Below, piece after piece: positions 61,946 to 64,000 of a stretch of DNA of 64,000 nt; position 1 is the first letter of the stretch, and each line of letters starts with the position of its first letter. The notes under the pieces were generated by a model. The model did not search any database. It saw only the letters and a program-made list of their open reading frames with translations, and had not been told where the DNA came from. The DNA comes from Cycloclasticus sp. (GTDB lineage Bacteria; Pseudomonadota; Gammaproteobacteria; Methylococcales; Cycloclasticaceae): contig NVUJ01000002.1 of NCBI GenBank assembly GCA_002733135.1, positions 124,001 to 188,000 of the forward strand, read 5' to 3'. The position numbers and the translations under genes were made by a program.

Positions 61946-63166
61946 GTGAGTTCAGAAGTTCCTGCGCAGTATAGGCGCGTTTTATCGGGTATGAGGCCAA
62001 CAGGCCAGTTACATCTTGGCCACTATCACGGTGTGCTAAAAAACTGGGTTGAGTTACAACAAGAATATAAGTGCTATTTCTTCGTTGCGGACTGGCATGC
62101 GTTAACGACGCATTACGAAGCCCCGTCCATCATTGCTAGTAGCACTTGGGAAATGGTGATTGATTGGCTTGCAGCGGGGGTTGACCACGGCTTAGCAGAT
62201 TTATTTATTCAATCTAGTATTCCCGAGCACGCGGAACTTCATTTATTACTTTCAATGATTACACCTTTGGGTTGGTTGGAACGTGTGCCAAGTTATAAGG
62301 ACCAGCAAGAAAAATTAAAAGAAATGGATTTAGCAACCTATGGCTTTCTAGGTTATCCATTACTCCAAAGCGCAGATATTTTGATGTACAAAGCAGGCCT
62401 AGTCCCTGTAGGCGCCGATCAAGTATCACATGTTGAATTGACGCGTGAGGTGGCTAGGCGTTTTAATTATCTATATGGTCGTGAGCTGGGTTTTGAAGAG
62501 AAAGCAGAAGCAGCCATTAAGAAAATGGGTAAAAAGAACGCTAAGATGTTTAATAAGCTCAGAAGTGCCTATCAAGAAAACGGCGATCAAGAAGCATTGG
62601 GCGTAGCACAAGCATTGTTAGCAGCGCAGCAAAATATCACGGTTGGTGATGTAGAACGTTTATTTGGTTATTTAGAAGGCAGTGGGCGGGTGATTTTACC
62701 AGAACCACAAGCGTTGCTCACAAAAGCATCTAAAATGCCTGGTTTGGATGGGCAAAAAATGTCTAAGTCGTATAACAACACCATCGCACTACGTGATGCG
62801 CCTGAAGAGATCGAACAAAAAATTCGTAAAATGCCGACAGACCCGGCGCGTGTACGCCTAACAGACCCAGGTGAGCCAGAAAAATGCCCAGTATGGCAAT
62901 TTCATCAAGTGTATTCGGACGAAGGCGTGCGTGAGTGGGTGCAAGAAGGGTGTCGTTCAGCGGGGATTGGCTGTTTAGATTGTAAGCAACCGGTCATTGA
63001 TGCAGTATTACGCGAGTTGAAGCCCATGCAAGATCGCGCACAAGAATATACCGAACAACCCGATTTAGTGCGCTCAATCATTCACGAAGGTAATGAGAAA
63101 GCACGTGATGCTGCTAGAGAAACCTTGGAAGAAGTTAAGGCAGCTATGAGTATGAATTTATTATAA
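61946..63166 (+). CDS. trpS: Tryptophan-tRNA ligase
   Basis: TrpS charges tRNA-Trp. The 406-aa class I synthetase shows RVLSGMRPTGQLHLGHYHGVLKNW with the HIGH-like HLGH, PLGWLERVPSYKDQ, ADILMYKAGLVPVGADQVSHVELTREVARRFN and the KMSKS motif GQKMSKSYNNT. It is longer than the E. coli protein (334 aa) because of insertions before KMSKS (about 185-245) and in the C-terminal part (CPVWQFHQVY ... GCLDCKQ). This long form occurs in many gammaproteobacteria. The start is GTG, with a strong AGGAGGAAG just upstream. Confidence 0.96.
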   Translation: MSSEVPAQYRRVLSGMRPTGQLHLGHYHGVLKNWVELQQEYKCYFFVADWHALTTHYEAPSIIASSTWEMVIDWLAAGVDHGLADLFIQSSIPEHAELHLLLSMITPLGWLERVPSYKDQQEKLKEMDLATYGFLGYPLLQSADILMYKAGLVPVGADQVSHVELTREVARRFNYLYGRELGFEEKAEAAIKKMGKKNAKMFNKLRSAYQENGDQEALGVAQALLAAQQNITVGDVERLFGYLEGSGRVILPEPQALLTKASKMPGLDGQKMSKSYNNTIALRDAPEEIEQKIRKMPTDPARVRLTDPGEPEKCPVWQFHQVYSDEGVREWVQEGCRSAGIGCLDCKQPVIDAVLRELKPMQDRAQEYTEQPDLVRSIIHEGNEKARDAARETLEEVKAAMSMNLL

Positions 63167-63197
63167 ATGGCCTGTAACGAATTAGTGAAAGGAAAAA

Positions 63198-63515
63198 ATG
63201 TCTGAGTTTAATAATGTAACAGTGGTTAAAAAAGCTAACGTATATTTCGATGGAAAAGTCGTTAGTAGAACAGTTAAATTCGAAGATGGTTCATCAAAAA
63301 CATTGGGTCTTATGATGCCAGGTGATTATAATTTCGATACCCAAGCGGCTGAAATAATGGAGATTTTGGCTGGCAGACTTGATGTGTTGTTGCCTGATAA
63401 CAGTGATTGGCAGACTATTGTTGGTGGTGAGTCTTTTAATGTACCGGCAAATTCAAACTTTCAATTAAAAATTCACCAAGCGACGGATTATTGCTGTTCT
63501 TTTATTGAAGAATGA
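63198..63515 (+). CDS. ppnP: Pyrimidine/purine nucleoside phosphorylase PpnP
   Basis: PpnP (YaiE, DUF1255) is a small cupin-fold enzyme that phosphorolyses several nucleosides to the base and ribose-1-phosphate. The 105-aa sequence has [52 protein letters not shown] and [15 protein letters not shown], matching the family along its whole length. AAGGAAAAA precedes the start. It lies between trpS and scpA, with 31- and 110-base gaps. Confidence 0.92.
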   Translation: MSEFNNVTVVKKANVYFDGKVVSRTVKFEDGSSKTLGLMMPGDYNFDTQAAEIMEILAGRLDVLLPDNSDWQTIVGGESFNVPANSNFQLKIHQATDYCCSFIEE

Positions 63516-63625
63516 AACGTATTGTAGCTGAGTTAAGCGTAAGCTTGATTACACAGTTTGATGTGCTCTTGGTAGCATGTTGCTGTGATAGACTGAGCGT
63601 CAAACAGGAATCCTTATATTAAAAA

Positions 63626-64000
63626 ATGGACAGTACGCCAAATAATGTCGTTCCCATCCAACAGCCACTCGCTCTGGTGGATGGTAAACCTTTCCAGCAA
63701 TTACCCGACGATTTATACATACCCCCAGATGCGTTAGAAGTATTCCTAGAGACCTTTGAAGGTCCCTTAGATTTATTGTTGTATCTGATTAAAAATCAAA
63801 ATATGGATGTTCTTAATATTTCAGTATTGAAAATCACCGAGCAGTATATTGAATATATTGAAATGATGCAGAACCTCCGTATGGAGCTTGCGGCTGAATA
63901 TCTGGTGATGGCAGCGATGCTAGCTGAGATAAAATCTAAAATGTTATTACCAAGGACGGTGGAAGAATTAGAAGAAGAGGAAGACCCACGAGCAGAATTG
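63626..64000 (+). CDS. scpA: Segregation and condensation protein A, 5' part (continues beyond window)
   Basis: ScpA is the kleisin that bridges the two heads of the SMC dimer. The frame is open from the ATG at 63626 to the window end, giving 125 residues and no stop. A leader of about 40 residues is followed by the ScpA hallmark FEGPLDLLLYLIKNQNMDVLNISVLKITEQYIEYI, then LAAEYLVMAAMLAEIKSKMLLP and an acidic stretch. This N-terminal helical domain binds the SMC neck. It is absent from the ORF track because it has no stop inside the window. The 3' part and probably scpB lie downstream. Confidence 0.95.
   Translation, partial: MDSTPNNVVPIQQPLALVDGKPFQQLPDDLYIPPDALEVFLETFEGPLDLLLYLIKNQNMDVLNISVLKITEQYIEYIEMMQNLRMELAAEYLVMAAMLAEIKSKMLLPRTVEELEEEEDPRAEL

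Overview
The window is chromosomal DNA of a low-to-moderate GC gammaproteobacterium. The gene orders serC-pheA-hisC-tyrA-aroA-cmk-rpsA-ihfB-lapAB, smc-zipA-ligA, rnr-rlmB-rpsF-rpsR-rplI-dnaB-alr-radA and tsaB-yciO-(M50 protease)-trpS-scpA are typical of that class. A fatty-acid degradation block (acyl-CoA dehydrogenase, bifunctional hydratase/dehydrogenase, thiolase, MerR regulator, FadD, FadL) and a Na+-pumping oxaloacetate decarboxylase (oadGAB) fit a marine heterotroph. A Cycloclasticus-like or other Thiotrichales-type organism is my guess only; no rRNA is present to test it.

Layout. 1-4803: 3' part of smc, then zipA and ligA. 5036-17146: gyrA, serine and aromatic amino-acid genes, cmk, rpsA and ihfB, with clear terminators after cmk, rpsA and ihfB. 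17269-19175: lapA-lapB and comEA. 19233-28055 (minus strand): beta-oxidation operon under a MerR-type regulator with a visible palindromic operator, then fadD and fadL. 28192-31120: enoyl-CoA hydratase, SDR and an isolated UDP-sugar dehydrogenase. 31206-41077: RNA processing, small-subunit ribosomal proteins, L9, DnaB, alanine racemase and RadA. 41089-46432: a CorC/HlyC membrane protein, oadGAB and an orphan membrane sensor-like protein.

46456-49211 is the accessory region and the most interesting part. An integrative element has entered the 5' end of dusA. The native first 12 codons of dusA (MNRQFSIAPMMD, then a stop) remain at 46456, and an exact 20-bp direct repeat of that coding sequence occurs again inside the intact dusA at 49182, which now has a new start and a plausible new promoter. 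Next to dusA lies the first third of a tyrosine-type integrase gene. Between the repeats are two units that look like integron gene cassettes. The first starts at GTTAGCTG and ends in a complete 100-bp attC-like site opening with the exact complement CAGCTAAC. The second starts at GTTAGGCTG and runs to its complement CAGCCTAAC, where only the left arm of an attC remains and where the integrase fragment stops. Cassette 1 carries a Panacea-domain (DUF4065) antitoxin-like gene overlapping an unrecognised gene. Cassette 2 carries, in reverse orientation, a DUF4258 gene and an HTH gene, a typical toxin-antitoxin arrangement.

49122-64000: dusA, folE, hemH, a small lipoprotein, a class II glutamine amidotransferase, a REC-GGDEF-EAL protein with several degenerate motifs, mrcB (PBP1b), a TPR lipoprotein, a DinG/YoaA helicase, tsaB, yciO, an M50 protease, trpS, ppnP and the 5' part of scpA. 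The window opens inside smc and closes inside scpA, two partners of the same condensin. I saw no tRNA, rRNA, CRISPR array or complete insertion sequence.
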